From Corynebacterium felinum (GTDB lineage Bacteria > Actinomycetota > Actinomycetes > Mycobacteriales > Mycobacteriaceae): 64,000 nucleotides of DNA. Both the position numbers and the translations under genes were made by a program. Below the pieces are notes generated by a model. The model was not told where the DNA came from and searched no databases. It worked only from the letters and a program-made list of their open reading frames with translations. This document shows positions 1 through 10,573 of the stretch, piece after piece. The stretch is from assembly GCF_030408755.1 (NCBI RefSeq), contig NZ_CP047209.1, positions 1,612,001-1,676,000 on the forward strand, read 5' to 3'. Within the stretch, counting starts at the first letter, position 1. Each line of letters starts with the position of its first letter.

Positions 1-12
1 CATTTGGGAAAA

Positions 13-249
13 CTAGACTGCGTAGGCCTGCACCATGTTCAGTGCGATAATGCACACGATCCATACCAAACCGGTGAAAATGGTGAAACGGTCAAGGTTT
101 TTCTCAACCACGGTGGAGCCGGAAAGATTCGACTGGACACCGCCACCAAAAAGGCTTGACAATCCGCCGCCCTTACCACGGTGCAAGAGCACGAATAGGG
201 TCATCAGAATACTGGAAATAACCAGAACGATCTGGAGGGCGAGAACCAT
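13..249 (-). CDS. secG: Preprotein translocase subunit SecG
   Basis: Small membrane subunit that stimulates SecYEG protein export at the cytoplasmic membrane. The 78-residue product has the SecG layout: a hydrophobic helix (about residues 3-20), a short basic, glycine-rich cytoplasmic loop with HRGKGGGLSSLFGGG, and a second hydrophobic helix (about 55-75). The length is normal for actinobacterial SecG. It lies downstream of ppc on the same strand, the order I recall for C. glutamicum, but 352 bases separate them, so it may have its own promoter. The stop codon sits 13 bases inside the window. Confidence 0.95.
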   Translation of the reverse strand: MVLALQIVLVISSILMTLFVLLHRGKGGGLSSLFGGGVQSNLSGSTVVEKNLDRFTIFTGLVWIVCIIALNMVQAYAV

Positions 250-601
250 CTACTTAAACCTTCATTCTAAACACTCGTACCAACCCGCAAAACAGCCGAG
301 GAACTTCTTGCTTTCAAAAAAGCACATTGCGGGCATGCCAGTTACATCTCGTCAATAATACACCACCACTCAGGTTCTATTGGTAATCGGCTGCGCTCTC
401 CCCCACACCCAACCACCACCAATAACAACACAATGCTTTTCCATAGTAACGCCCAGAAAGGCAAAAATTAGCCTGTCAGTATCTCCTGTGACGATGAGCT
501 ACCGACAGACTCTTCACCTTTGCTGATTGAGTATGTGCCCGCGAATGCATATTCAAAAGTGAAGAAAACCTTCGTCACAACTACACGTGAGCACACCGCC
601 A
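250..601. other. Intergenic region between ppc and secG (352 bases)
   Basis: No convincing gene or RNA is seen. Open frames here lack family similarity and any clear ribosome binding site. The region presumably holds the ppc transcript end and the secG promoter, but I could not single out a strong terminator or a -35/-10 pair. Confidence 0.5.
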
Positions 602-3370
602 TTAGCCAGAGTTGCGCAAAGCAGTAGCGAGACCATTCATCGTCAAGCGGATACCGTAACCCACATTCGGATCATCTTCCTGATCGCGGTACCTGCGAAG
701 CAACTCAATCTGAATCACGTTCAGCGGCAGCAAATAGGGGTAGCGCCGACGTACCGAACGAGCCATCTGCGGATTCTCATCCAGCAACTCCTGCGAACCC
801 GTAACCGCTAAGAACATCTTGGTAGTCAACTCGAACTCCTCAACAATCGTCGAGTATATGCGTTGAGCAGCCTGTTGATCTTCCACTAAATCGGCGTACA
901 GTCGTGCCAAGGTCAACTCCACCTTGCTCATCACCTGAGCCATGTTCTGCAGCACAGAACGGAAGAACGGCCACTTTTGATACTGCTGCTGCAAAGTAGC
1001 CAGGCGCTGCTGCGCATCTTCGCCCTCGCCAATCCACTCCTTTACAGCGGTACCCACACCGAACCAGCCAGGCAACATCACACGCGACTGAGCCCAGCTC
1101 AAAACCCACGGGATTGCACGCAGATCCGAAATCGCCTTGGTTTGCTTCCGCGCCGAAGGTCGCGAACCGATATTCAATGACCCGATTTCAGACAGCGGGG
1201 TTGAGGAAGTGAAATACTCGATAAAACCTGGGTCCTCATGCGCAAGCGCCGAGTACTTCCGCTGGCTTAACTGCGAAATCTCCCGCATAATCTCATAGGC
1301 TTCTTCACGGGAATCATCGGGAACATACGTCCGCAACAAGGTTGCTTCAATCGTGGCAGAGACCAACGCTTCCAAATTCCTGCGGGCAGTTTCTACCGAT
1401 CCATACTTCGCAGAAATAATCTCACCCTGCTCAGTAATACGCACCGCACCATGGACCGCACCCCGCGGCTGCGCCAATAAAGCCTCATAGGAAGGGCCAC
1501 CGCCACGGCCAACCGTGCCACCACGCCCATGGAACAAGCGCAACGTAATCCCGTGTGCGCGGGAGAGACGAACGAGCGCGGATTCGGCGTCGTAAAGCGC
1601 CCAGTTTGCAGCAAAATAGCCACCATCTTTGTTGGAATCAGAATAGCCCAACATCACTTCTTGGATATCACCCCGCTGCCGCACATAATTCCGGTACAGC
1701 GGAATACTCCACAACTGCTCAAGGATGGTCGCCCCAGCCTGCAAATCCTCAATAGTCTCAAACAACGGAATGATATCCATCGTGCCCGTCGGAGCATCAG
1801 CCTGCGCACGAATAACGCCACACTCCTTCAACAGCACCATGGCCTCAAAAATGTCCGAAACCGACTGCGCCATCGAAATAATAGAATGCGGAATCATCCG
1901 CGGACCAAACGCGGAAATAGAACGCTTTGCCTCCGCCAACAAATCCAATTCCCGCTGCGTTGCCTCACTAAACTCACCCCCGTCAGGTCCCAACAACGGC
2001 CGTGGCGAAGAAAGCTCCCTCAACAGCAACTCCACTTTCTCATCCTCACTCAAGCCCCGATAATTCTCAGCAACCTGGGCGCGAGCAAACACCTCAGTGA
2101 GAATGTCTTCGTAACTCTCAGAGTTTTGACGCAAATCCATCGAGTACAAATGGAAGCCAAAAGTAGAAACGGCAGTGGAAATATCAGCAAGGCGATGATC
2201 GGCAATCACATCATCACTGCTGGCACGCAGCGAACGCTCAATAATGCGTAGATCGTCGAGCACCTGTTCAGGCTTCTCGTAGGGTTGATGAGCCCTAAAC
2301 CACGTACCCTCAACAGCATCTTCACCAATTAAATGTGCCAAAGTCGACATCATTCGACCGCGAATACCGTGCACAGCGCGCCGATACGGCTCATCTACAC
2401 GGCTTGGAATATCATTCAAGCCCAGCTTCGCAAGCTCCATCAACTCATCGCTGACCGAGGATAAGCGATCAGACAAACTCAACTCATGCTCAAGTTGATG
2501 CAACTGCCGGACGTAAAACTTCAAAACAGTTTCCGACGCACGAGTAGTGGCATATCGCAAGGTTGCGGCTGTGACATAAGGATTACCATCGTGATCCCCA
2601 CCAATCCACGAACCAGGTTTGATCACCGCCGTGCCAACACCAGACACCCCATAATGCTGCCGTAACTGCTTGCCTACCTCACGGTTAAGCTCAGGAATTG
2701 CCTGCAACAACGACAGCGCATAATAGCGCAAACCCACTTCAATTTCGTCCTCGATGCGTGGCCTAGCCACCCGAATCAGAGCGGTTTGCCACAAAGAAGT
2801 CATACAGCGTTTAATATTGGCTTCTACCTCAGCCAGACGAGAATCCGTGAGTGCATTGTGAGGCACCGACACAATAGCGTGACGTTTCTTCAGCTGGTCG
2901 GAAATATACTCCTGAGCATCGAATACGGTACGACGACGAGTTTCAGTCGGGTGTGCGGTCAGAACCGGTGCAACTTCCGCATGCTCCAACATCGACGCGA
3001 TGGCTGCGCCACTGACTTCCGACTCTTTTAGCTTGCGCCAAGTCGCATCCAAAGTAGAATCTGGCGCTGGTAGACCTGCTTCCAAATGGGCCACATGGCT
3101 GGCATTATCGTGCAGATCCTCGACCACATTGGCAAGAAGCGCAAAATGGTAAAAACCGCGGGCGATAGGAATAAACGATTCCGCACTCCCACCACGAAAC
3201 ATGCCGACAAGCTCATCCATATCAGCTTTGCCTTGGGCCACACGAAACGCAGCCTGACGGGCAGCTTCAACTTGGAGGTAGACCTCTTCGCCTTCCTGCT
3301 CAGCAATAACATTACCCAGCAGTCGACCTAAATAACGGATGTCTTCTTTGACAGAAATAGTGGTTGTCAT
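602..3370 (-). CDS. ppc: Phosphoenolpyruvate carboxylase
   Basis: Carboxylates phosphoenolpyruvate with bicarbonate to give oxaloacetate, the main anaplerotic reaction of corynebacteria. The 922-residue product is full length for bacterial PEPC. It shows the TAHPTE motif around residue 140 with its catalytic histidine, GYSDSNKDGG around 570, and the mobile-loop motif FHGRGGTVGRGGGP around 600. The C-terminus ends in NSG rather than the more common NTG. A TTG three codons... one codon upstream (3373) is an alternative start; ATG at 3370 is preferred, although GAAGG lies about 12 bases before it. The gene follows tpiA after a strong hairpin, so expression may be partly separate from the gap-pgk-tpi transcript. 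Confidence 0.97.
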   Translation of the reverse strand: MTTTISVKEDIRYLGRLLGNVIAEQEGEEVYLQVEAARQAAFRVAQGKADMDELVGMFRGGSAESFIPIARGFYHFALLANVVEDLHDNASHVAHLEAGLPAPDSTLDATWRKLKESEVSGAAIASMLEHAEVAPVLTAHPTETRRRTVFDAQEYISDQLKKRHAIVSVPHNALTDSRLAEVEANIKRCMTSLWQTALIRVARPRIEDEIEVGLRYYALSLLQAIPELNREVGKQLRQHYGVSGVGTAVIKPGSWIGGDHDGNPYVTAATLRYATTRASETVLKFYVRQLHQLEHELSLSDRLSSVSDELMELAKLGLNDIPSRVDEPYRRAVHGIRGRMMSTLAHLIGEDAVEGTWFRAHQPYEKPEQVLDDLRIIERSLRASSDDVIADHRLADISTAVSTFGFHLYSMDLRQNSESYEDILTEVFARAQVAENYRGLSEDEKVELLLRELSSPRPLLGPDGGEFSEATQRELDLLAEAKRSISAFGPRMIPHSIISMAQSVSDIFEAMVLLKECGVIRAQADAPTGTMDIIPLFETIEDLQAGATILEQLWSIPLYRNYVRQRGDIQEVMLGYSDSNKDGGYFAANWALYDAESALVRLSRAHGITLRLFHGRGGTVGRGGGPSYEALLAQPRGAVHGAVRITEQGEIISAKYGSVETARRNLEALVSATIEATLLRTYVPDDSREEAYEIMREISQLSQRKYSALAHEDPGFIEYFTSSTPLSEIGSLNIGSRPSARKQTKAISDLRAIPWVLSWAQSRVMLPGWFGVGTAVKEWIGEGEDAQQRLATLQQQYQKWPFFRSVLQNMAQVMSKVELTLARLYADLVEDQQAAQRIYSTIVEEFELTTKMFLAVTGSQELLDENPQMARSVRRRYPYLLPLNVIQIELLRRYRDQEDDPNVGYGIRLTMNGLATALRNSG

Positions 3371-3605
3371 CAACTCACAAAACCTTCACTTTGGCTTATG
3401 CAGATACAGGTCGGCTCTTATTGCCCCCAGCTTTCACAAGGGCACACACTACCTCGACAAGTCCACCTATATCTTGTGAAAATATATGGAAGAAAAAACA
3501 CCAAAGTTGAGGTATGCACCCAACGTGACCACACCAGTCACTGGCTAAGCTTGCGCCCTCATACCGGTAACGGCACACACCTCAACTATGGACGTTTGTT
3601 CTGCA

Positions 3606-3643
3606 CTTTCTTTGTCGCTGGACTAAAACAGCGACAAAGAAAG
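3606..3643. terminator. 14-bp perfect hairpin between tpiA and ppc
   Basis: CTTTCTTTGTCGCT (3606-3619) and its exact complement (3630-3643) flank a 10-base loop just after the tpiA stop. There is no U-run on the minus-strand transcript, so this may be a processing or stabilising stem-loop rather than a classical intrinsic terminator. Confidence 0.6.
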
Positions 3644-3659
3644 CGGGCAGGCGATGGTT

Positions 3660-4442
3660 TTAGTTCAGGCCACCTGCAGCTTGAGCAGCGAGGCGAGCAA
3701 AAGCTTCACCATCTAAAGATGCGCCACCCACGAGGCCACCATCAACATCAGGCTGGCCAACAATCTCAGCTACGGTTTCTTCCTTGACGGATCCACCGTA
3801 GAGAATGCGCATCGACTCAGCAACCTCAGCGCCAGCCAGTTCAACCAGCAAACCGCGAATTGCAGCGCACACTTCTTGCGCATCAGCAGCAGAAGCAACC
3901 TTGCCGGTACCAATAGCCCACACAGGTTCATACGCAATCACGGTGCGTGCGAGTTCCTCGGAATCCAATCCAGCCAAGGACTCGCGGGTTTGCTCCACAA
4001 CGTAGTCCACGTGAGTTCCTGCCTCACGGATTTCAAGAGGCTCACCAACACAGACAATTGGGCTCATGCCGTGAGACAAAGCAGCCTTAGCTTTTTGCGA
4101 CACAAGCAAAGACGTTTCACCGTGGTATTCGCGGCGTTCCGAGTGTCCAACAACAACCCAGGTGCAGCCAAGCTTAGCCAGCATAGATGCGGCAATTTCA
4201 CCGGTGTATGCACCAGATTCATGGCGGGAAACATCCTGAGCACCGTACGTGATCTTGAGCTTATCCCCTTCGATGAGGGTTTGCACTGAACGAATATCGG
4301 TGAAGGGCACGGTGACTGCGACGTCAACCTTCTCGTAGTATTCCTTCGGCAAAGCGAATGCGAGCTTTTGCACGCAAACCGTTGCCTCAAGGTGGTTGAG
4401 GTTCATTTTCCAGTTACCGGCAATCAAAGGCTTACGAGCCAT
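3660..4442 (-). CDS. tpiA: Triosephosphate isomerase
   Basis: Interconverts dihydroxyacetone phosphate and glyceraldehyde 3-phosphate in glycolysis. The 260-residue TIM barrel has NWKMN near residue 10 (substrate-binding Asn and catalytic Lys), GHSERR near 100 (catalytic His) and [11 protein letters not shown] near 170 (catalytic Glu), with the phosphate-binding YGGSV near 235. The start is ATG 4442 ([11 protein letters not shown]), preceded by AAAGGA about 9 bases upstream. An open frame reaches 19 codons further upstream but that part is not conserved in the family. It lies between pgk and ppc in the glycolytic cluster. Confidence 0.97.
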   Translation of the reverse strand: MARKPLIAGNWKMNLNHLEATVCVQKLAFALPKEYYEKVDVAVTVPFTDIRSVQTLIEGDKLKITYGAQDVSRHESGAYTGEIAASMLAKLGCTWVVVGHSERREYHGETSLLVSQKAKAALSHGMSPIVCVGEPLEIREAGTHVDYVVEQTRESLAGLDSEELARTVIAYEPVWAIGTGKVASAADAQEVCAAIRGLLVELAGAEVAESMRILYGGSVKEETVAEIVGQPDVDGGLVGGASLDGEAFARLAAQAAGGLN

Positions 4443-4632
4443 AGTTACTGAGTCCTTTCGGAGTTCACGTCGAAAATTCAGTGTGAAATTGTGAAACAAA
4501 GTGTGTAATCCGCCTGCCTGTAAGTGTGCATAGTGCTTATCGACGCCGTCGCAAGCGCCCCAGCATGGTGGGGTGGTCGTACAACACGGTGACTTTGCGG
4601 AATTGGACTAAAGCTTACGTACAGGTGCGGGA

Positions 4633-4672
4633 GCATGTGTGGGAAAGACCGTCAGCTTTCACACACATATGC
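4633..4672 (+). other. Imperfect hairpin with T5, pgk-tpiA interval
   Basis: GTGTG-g-GAAAG pairs with CTTTC-ACACAC across an 8-base loop and is followed by TTTTT on the plus strand. No plus-strand gene precedes it, so its orientation does not fit a pgk terminator. The rest of the 288-base pgk-tpiA gap shows nothing clear. Confidence 0.3.
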
Positions 4673-4730
4673 TTTTTGTGCGCAGCGATCTCGTATTAGA
4701 TCATTGTTTACTGCAATGATGAGCTCAAGC

Positions 4731-5945
4731 TTAGCTTTCTAAAACAGTGACGCCAGGAAGTTCCTTGCCCTCAAGGAACTCAAGAGAAGCGCCACCACCA
4801 GTGGAAATGTGGCTGAAACCTTCTTCATCCAAGCCCAGAAGGCGAACTGCGGCGGCGGAATCGCCACCGCCGACAACAGAGAACGCACCCTTAGCGGTGG
4901 CGGCAATGATGGCCTCAGCTACACCGCGAGTACCAGCGGAGAACGCCTCGAACTCAAACACACCCATGGGGCCGTTCCAGAATACGGTCTTCGCGGTGCT
5001 CAACACATCGGCGTACAGCTTGACGGTTTCAGGACCCACATCCAAAGACATCCAGCCAGCAGGAATAGCATCAAGGGAAACAACCTTGTTTTCTGCATCA
5101 GCAGCAAAACCATCTGCAGCAATCAGATCCACTGGCAGCACGAGCTTGTCACCGAAAGTTGCCAGAAGCTCCTTGCACTTGTCAATCTGCTCTTCCTGGA
5201 GCAAAGAAGCTTGCACATCAATACCCTGAGCAGCAAGGAAGGTGTAGCACATGCCACCACCGATGATGATCTTGTCAGCCTTTTGAGCCAGCGCCTCAAT
5301 AACACCGAGCTTATCGGAAACCTTCGCACCGCCAAGAACAACTACATATGGACGCTCAGGAGTTTCGACGATCTTCTTCAAAACGTCGATTTCCTTCTGC
5401 ACCAAACCACCAGCGTAATGAGGTAGGCGCTGCGCCACATCGTATACAGATGCCTGAGCGCGGTGAACAACACCGAAACCATCAGAAACAAATGCGCCGT
5501 TCTCTGCTGCAAGTGCCACCAGCTGGTCAGCGAATTCGCCACGCTCGGCAGCGTCTTTGGAGGTTTCGCGCGGATCGAAACGCACGTTTTCCAAAAGCAA
5601 AACATCGCCATCATTCAAGCCGTTTGCACGCTCGTGTGCGTCTTCACCAACCACATCACCTGTGAGTGCAACGTACTGACCCAATGCTTCAGACAAAGCT
5701 TCAGCAACTGGTGCAAGGGAGAACTTTTCATTGACCTCGCCCTTTGGGCGACCGAGGTGCGCCATAAGGATCACGCGGGCGCCGGCGTCGACAAGCGCTT
5801 GGATGGTTGGAAGAGATGCGGTGATACGACCAGCATCGGTGATCTCGCGATCATCGTTCAAAGGAACATTGAAATCGGAACGAACGAGAACGTGACGGCC
5901 CTCAACGCCTTCAGTGATGAGATCATGCAAAGTCTTAACAGACAT
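4731..5945 (-). CDS. pgk: Phosphoglycerate kinase
   Basis: Transfers the acyl phosphate of 1,3-bisphosphoglycerate to ADP in glycolysis. The 404-residue product is of normal length. The N-terminal signature RSDFNVPL is near residue 20, AHLGRPKG near 60, the ADP-binding [13 protein letters not shown] near 200, and GGGDSAAAV near 375. The start chosen is ATG 5945 (MSVKTLHDL), which matches the family N-terminus; the frame stays open 23 codons upstream without conservation. It sits between gap and tpiA, and all three probably share the gap promoter. Confidence 0.97.
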   Translation of the reverse strand: MSVKTLHDLITEGVEGRHVLVRSDFNVPLNDDREITDAGRITASLPTIQALVDAGARVILMAHLGRPKGEVNEKFSLAPVAEALSEALGQYVALTGDVVGEDAHERANGLNDGDVLLLENVRFDPRETSKDAAERGEFADQLVALAAENGAFVSDGFGVVHRAQASVYDVAQRLPHYAGGLVQKEIDVLKKIVETPERPYVVVLGGAKVSDKLGVIEALAQKADKIIIGGGMCYTFLAAQGIDVQASLLQEEQIDKCKELLATFGDKLVLPVDLIAADGFAADAENKVVSLDAIPAGWMSLDVGPETVKLYADVLSTAKTVFWNGPMGVFEFEAFSAGTRGVAEAIIAATAKGAFSVVGGGDSAAAVRLLGLDEEGFSHISTGGGASLEFLEGKELPGVTVLES

Positions 5946-6158
5946 AGAAAATTTCCAACCTTTCCGAATAAGAGGAAAAAACGGTGAAGAATAAAATTTG
6001 TTACCAACGAACACCTAGCTGCTACCTTACATCGGAAAACAAATAGGTCTTCGCTATGAAATTGTACTGTGATCAATCTCGCGCACAGCACCCCCCCCAT
6101 TTTTCGCAGGCGATGGCGGGAATGCGGGCAATCATGATCCCTTGAAGATCAGTGTATG

Positions 6159-6200
6159 CAAAAGTCCCGGCGCACACGTGAAGTTATGCACCGGGACTCC
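6159..6200 (-). terminator. Intrinsic terminator downstream of gap
   Basis: On the minus strand AGTCCCGG pairs with CCGGGACT (8 bp plus a partly paired GCA/TGC) and is followed by TTTT. It lies about 190 bases past the gap stop within the 438-base gap-pgk interval. It would limit readthrough into pgk. The rest of that interval (5946-6383) has no gene; it includes an 8-C run at 6091-6098. Confidence 0.65.
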
Positions 6201-6383
6201 CCCATTTTCACACTTACATCAAACTCACGCCCTGAAGAAGGTCTCCCCGAACGTACTGAGAGCATCCGGCAGATGAGCAAAGAAGAAATATTAAGCGTGA
6301 ATGAGACGTATTCCTTGTGCGCGTGGCGTGGACCCATTGAACAAGGGATTCACACCACTACGCAGTTGGAACAGCAGTATGTA

Positions 6384-7400
<1,017 letters not shown>

Positions 7401-7530
7401 TCAAAAGTAGAAGTGCTTCTTGGCGGGGCTCGCCCACAGAGTTCGACCGAAAGAACTTAGGATCGTGTGTATTTAGTTCCGATTGAAACTCATCAGCACT
7501 CTCGTGGAACGTGATGCCCTTCGACTCCAT

Positions 7531-7536
7531 AGTTTA
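7531..7536 (-). promoter_or_regulatory. Candidate gap -10 element (TAAACT)
   Basis: TAAACT on the minus strand fits the corynebacterial TANNNT -10 consensus and would start a gap leader of roughly 135 bases. No good -35 is visible, which is common in this genus when activators are used. Inference from sequence alone. Confidence 0.35.
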
Positions 7537-7686
7537 GCTTCGATTCTTAATTTGCGCATGTAGCACAGCAGTTTTAGGCCCAGATTCCCTTTTTTGCGCT
7601 TGCCCGTTTGAGGGGTGGGCCAAGAATTTTCTTGTTGCTTTTCCTGCTTTTATGTCCGTTTCTCCGCAGGTAGACGCCACCACCTC

Positions 7687-7700
7687 ACCCCTGTGGGGGT
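7687..7700. promoter_or_regulatory. RamA-like palindrome upstream of gap
   Basis: ACCCC-TGT-GGGGGT fits the reported RamA recognition pattern of paired short C- and G-stretches. RamA is a LuxR-type activator of gapA and acetate genes in C. glutamicum. It lies about 300 bases before the gap start and about 150 before the candidate -10. Confidence 0.5.
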
Positions 7701-7761
7701 ATTGCGAATCCACAGCACAGCCATTGGTTCATGCCCGAAAGTCTCCACATTTTCATCTGAA

Positions 7762-7777
7762 TGTGAAGCTAGTCACA
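7762..7777. promoter_or_regulatory. GlxR (CRP-type) binding site upstream of gap
   Basis: TGTGAAGCTAGTCACA is a perfect TGTGA-N6-TCACA match to the consensus of GlxR, the cAMP-responsive CRP homologue of corynebacteria. It lies about 375 bases before the gap start codon and about 60 bases beyond the RamA-like site. Confidence 0.65.
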
Positions 7778-8178
7778 AGGTGTGTTTATTTCTGTTTGGA
7801 CCACGCAAAAGTTGTGAATGCATGGGATAAATACCTGAAAAAAGATCAATAGGTCAACACATACAAAATAAAAACCACATTTTTAGAGCAGTATTGCTTG
7901 AAGCCCACGCCCGAAACCACATCGCTACCTCGTTCAAAAACAAAGCCACAGAAAGCACGCATCACCGTCGCTGATCAAAAAGAGTGAAAATAGTGCACAC
8001 CAATTCTTGAGATTTCACAAGTTGACACAGGTGCGGGTGCATGAGACCAAAGGAAAGCAACACGCTACACCCCTACTGCCCAAGAGTTCACCGTGGTGAA
8101 AGACAGCCGAGACGCAGCGTGAATGAACCGGTACCAAGAAGTAGCTTGTCAGTGACCTAATTCGTGGTTTGCAAGCAA

Positions 8179-9180
8179 TTAGATTTCTTCGAGCAAGTCA
8201 TCGGTCACAGCAACCTGGGTGTCAGGAATGCCGATTTCTTCGGCACGCTTATCCGCCATCGACAACAACCTGCGAATACGGCCGGCGACGGCATCTTTCG
8301 TCATCTGCGGATCAGCCAATCGCCCAAGTTCTTCTAAGGATGCTTGGCGGTGCAACACGCGAAGCTGTCCGGCTTCAGCCAGATGATCAGGAACGTCATC
8401 GCCCAAAATCTCCATAGCACGCTCCACACGGGCAGCCGCAGCGACCGCTGCGCGGGCCGAACGGCGCAAATTCGCGTCATCGAAATTAGCTAAACGGTTG
8501 CCGGTCGGTCGCGCCTTGTGTGTTTGACGCTTGTGATCCCACTGCAAGCGCGTAGCGTGTGCTCCTAAACGGGTCAGCAATGCGCCTACGGCATCACCAT
8601 CACGAATCGCGACCTTCTCCACGCCACGAGTTTCTTTCGTCTTTGCCACAATTCCAATGCGACGAGCACAGCCTACCAGCGCAAGTGAAGACTCCTGGCC
8701 AGGGCAAACAACCTCCAAACCACTGGAGCGGCCAGGATCGCCCAAATGCCCAGCAGCCAAAAAAGCACCACGCCAAGCTGCTTCGGCATCAGCAACAACC
8801 CCAGAAATTACATGGGGTGGCAAACCTAATACTTGATGGCCAGAGCGGGTCACAAGACCGATGCGACGAATGAGTTTTTCAGCGTCGTCAGTGATACGCA
8901 ACAAATGTTTAGAAGCCCGCCGACTCGACGAAGCACCTAACTCCAACAAGTTCACGTCATTACCGAAAAGCTCTTCGATGGCATTTTTTAAACGCAACGC
9001 CACAGCTTTTTCATCGAGCTCAACCTCGATCACAAGATTGTGGGCCACTATGTTTAACTCGCCAGCAAATCGGATCATTGCTGCAACTTCAGCAACGCGA
9101 GCACTCTGTCGGGTGACATTAACCGTACAGAGTTCTTCCTTTACCTGACTGGTCAAGCTACTCACTAGTCGCCCACTCAT
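8179..9180 (-). CDS. whiA: Sporulation-type regulator WhiA
   Basis: DNA-binding protein of the WhiA family, linked to cell division and development in actinobacteria. The 333-residue product has an N-terminal LAGLIDADG-like domain (about 10-210, including GRSSGLEV and [15 protein letters not shown]) and a C-terminal helix-turn-helix region (about 250-325) with [14 protein letters not shown] and [21 protein letters not shown] nuclease activity is not expected in this family. It is last in the uvrC-rapZ-yvcK-whiA order, the same order found across actinobacteria and firmicutes; 322 bases separate it from yvcK. Confidence 0.95.
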   Translation of the reverse strand: MSGRLVSSLTSQVKEELCTVNVTRQSARVAEVAAMIRFAGELNIVAHNLVIEVELDEKAVALRLKNAIEELFGNDVNLLELGASSSRRASKHLLRITDDAEKLIRRIGLVTRSGHQVLGLPPHVISGVVADAEAAWRGAFLAAGHLGDPGRSSGLEVVCPGQESSLALVGCARRIGIVAKTKETRGVEKVAIRDGDAVGALLTRLGAHATRLQWDHKRQTHKARPTGNRLANFDDANLRRSARAAVAAAARVERAMEILGDDVPDHLAEAGQLRVLHRQASLEELGRLADPQMTKDAVAGRIRRLLSMADKRAEEIGIPDTQVAVTDDLLEEI

Positions 9181-9502
9181 CCTTTACTCGCAATCATCTT
9201 GGACAAAACATACCCCCAGCTTTTATTTATCGGCACCCTAAGTGCCAGTACAACGCAAACATAATCTCTTCAAAAACCACACTGCTGGTGACAAAGAGAA
9301 ATATGGGATTGGAGAAACTTCCTTTGGGGGTAGGAGAAAAGTTGCTCACGAAAACCCTGACACAACACAGAAAACCCAACGTGATTCTTCAAGGCACAAG
9401 CCTTGATCACAATGAGCTAATTCAGGCCGAAGGCTTGAGAGTCCCCATTGTACAACGACACGCCGCGAACAAAACTTTTACAATTTTTACAGCCAGAGTG
9501 CT
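9181..9502. other. Intergenic region between yvcK and whiA (322 bases)
   Basis: A 72-codon plus-strand frame (9288-9506) has no family resemblance, lies antisense within the operon and is judged chance. No distinct terminator or promoter is recognised, though this spacing is large for an otherwise tight gene cluster and may hold a whiA promoter. Confidence 0.45.
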
Positions 9503-10519
9503 TTAGTTGCCGTAATACACTTTCTTCAACGCCGCGGCAAGCTTGTCTGGGTCATGGCGGGAGGTATACACTCCCGCAGAATCAGCCTCGCGTAGATCAT
9601 GGAAGCTGATGCGTGCCCCAAGGTTAGCCGCAGCCCGTTCAAGATGCACCCGATCCGCTTCTGATGGCAAGGCGAGGGCGTCGACAAGCACGGCATCAGC
9701 GCGGAAATCCGAGGCATGCTGGGTCAAAATATGCAAGTGCCGTTCAGCAGTAAAACCAGCAGTTTCCCCTGGCTCAGCATCCAAATTCAACACCACAACG
9801 CGCATCGCCGAAATCGAATTCAACGTATCCACAATGCCAGGAACGAGAAGATGCGGCAACACCGACGAAAACCACGAACCTGGGCCCAATGTCACCAAAT
9901 CTGCCTTCTGCAACGCCTCAATAGCCTCCCCGCACGGCTGCGGGCTCTCTGGGATCAATCGAACACGTCGCACCTGCCCCACCGTCGTCGCCACGGCGAC
10001 CTGACCGCGTACTTGACGCATAATACGCGGGTCAGCGCCCAGCCCCGCCACATCTGCCTCAATATCTAAAGGTTGCTCGCACAAAGGCAACACACGGCCC
10101 TGTGCACGAATCATGCGTGCGACCGCATCAAGAGCTTGAACCTCCGACTGCAAAACATCGTAAAGCCCTGCTATCAGCAAATTGCCCACGGCATGACCGG
10201 CAAGAGCACCATAGCCACCATAACGGTGCTGCAGCACTTCTTCCCAGATTTTCCCCTCCTCATCCTGAGGTGCAAGTGCTGCCAGCGCCATGCGCAAATC
10301 ACCAGGTGGGATCTGCCCTAATTCACGCCGAATGCGTCCCGACGAACCCCCATCGTCAGCAACAGTCACAATTGCTGTAATCGAGGCGGGATCAAGGAGG
10401 CGTACAGCACGCAATGTTTGAAACAAGCCGTGTCCGCCGCCAAAACTAGCAACGCAAAGCCCCTCAGGGCGCGGGGAATGGTGCGAGGAACTCGCATGAT
10501 TAAAGGTGGATGTGTTCAT
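9503..10519 (-). CDS. yvcK: Gluconeogenesis factor, YvcK/CofD-like
   Basis: Member of the YvcK (CofD-like, UPF0052) family, which binds UDP-sugars in characterised members and affects cell envelope growth. The 338-residue protein has the nucleotide-binding GGGHGL near residue 28 and ADDGGSSGR near 54, with LGPGSWFSSVLPHLLVPG near 195. The first 20 residues are rich in Ser, His and Asn and are probably disordered. It sits 54 bases after rapZ. Confidence 0.93.
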   Translation of the reverse strand: MNTSTFNHASSSHHSPRPEGLCVASFGGGHGLFQTLRAVRLLDPASITAIVTVADDGGSSGRIRRELGQIPPGDLRMALAALAPQDEEGKIWEEVLQHRYGGYGALAGHAVGNLLIAGLYDVLQSEVQALDAVARMIRAQGRVLPLCEQPLDIEADVAGLGADPRIMRQVRGQVAVATTVGQVRRVRLIPESPQPCGEAIEALQKADLVTLGPGSWFSSVLPHLLVPGIVDTLNSISAMRVVVLNLDAEPGETAGFTAERHLHILTQHASDFRADAVLVDALALPSEADRVHLERAAANLGARISFHDLREADSAGVYTSRHDPDKLAAALKKVYYGN

Positions 10520-10573
10520 GATTTCTCGAAGTAGTAGGTAGACAACGGGCTGGAAGAAATTAAAGCTAAACTG

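Noticed and set aside
3531..3547. GTGA...TCAC half-sites upstream of ppc considered as a GlxR site
   Set aside because: Spacing between half-sites is wrong for TGTGA-N6-TCACA.
9288..9506. 72-codon plus-strand frame between yvcK and whiA
   Set aside because: Antisense in an operon gap, no SD, no recognisable domain.
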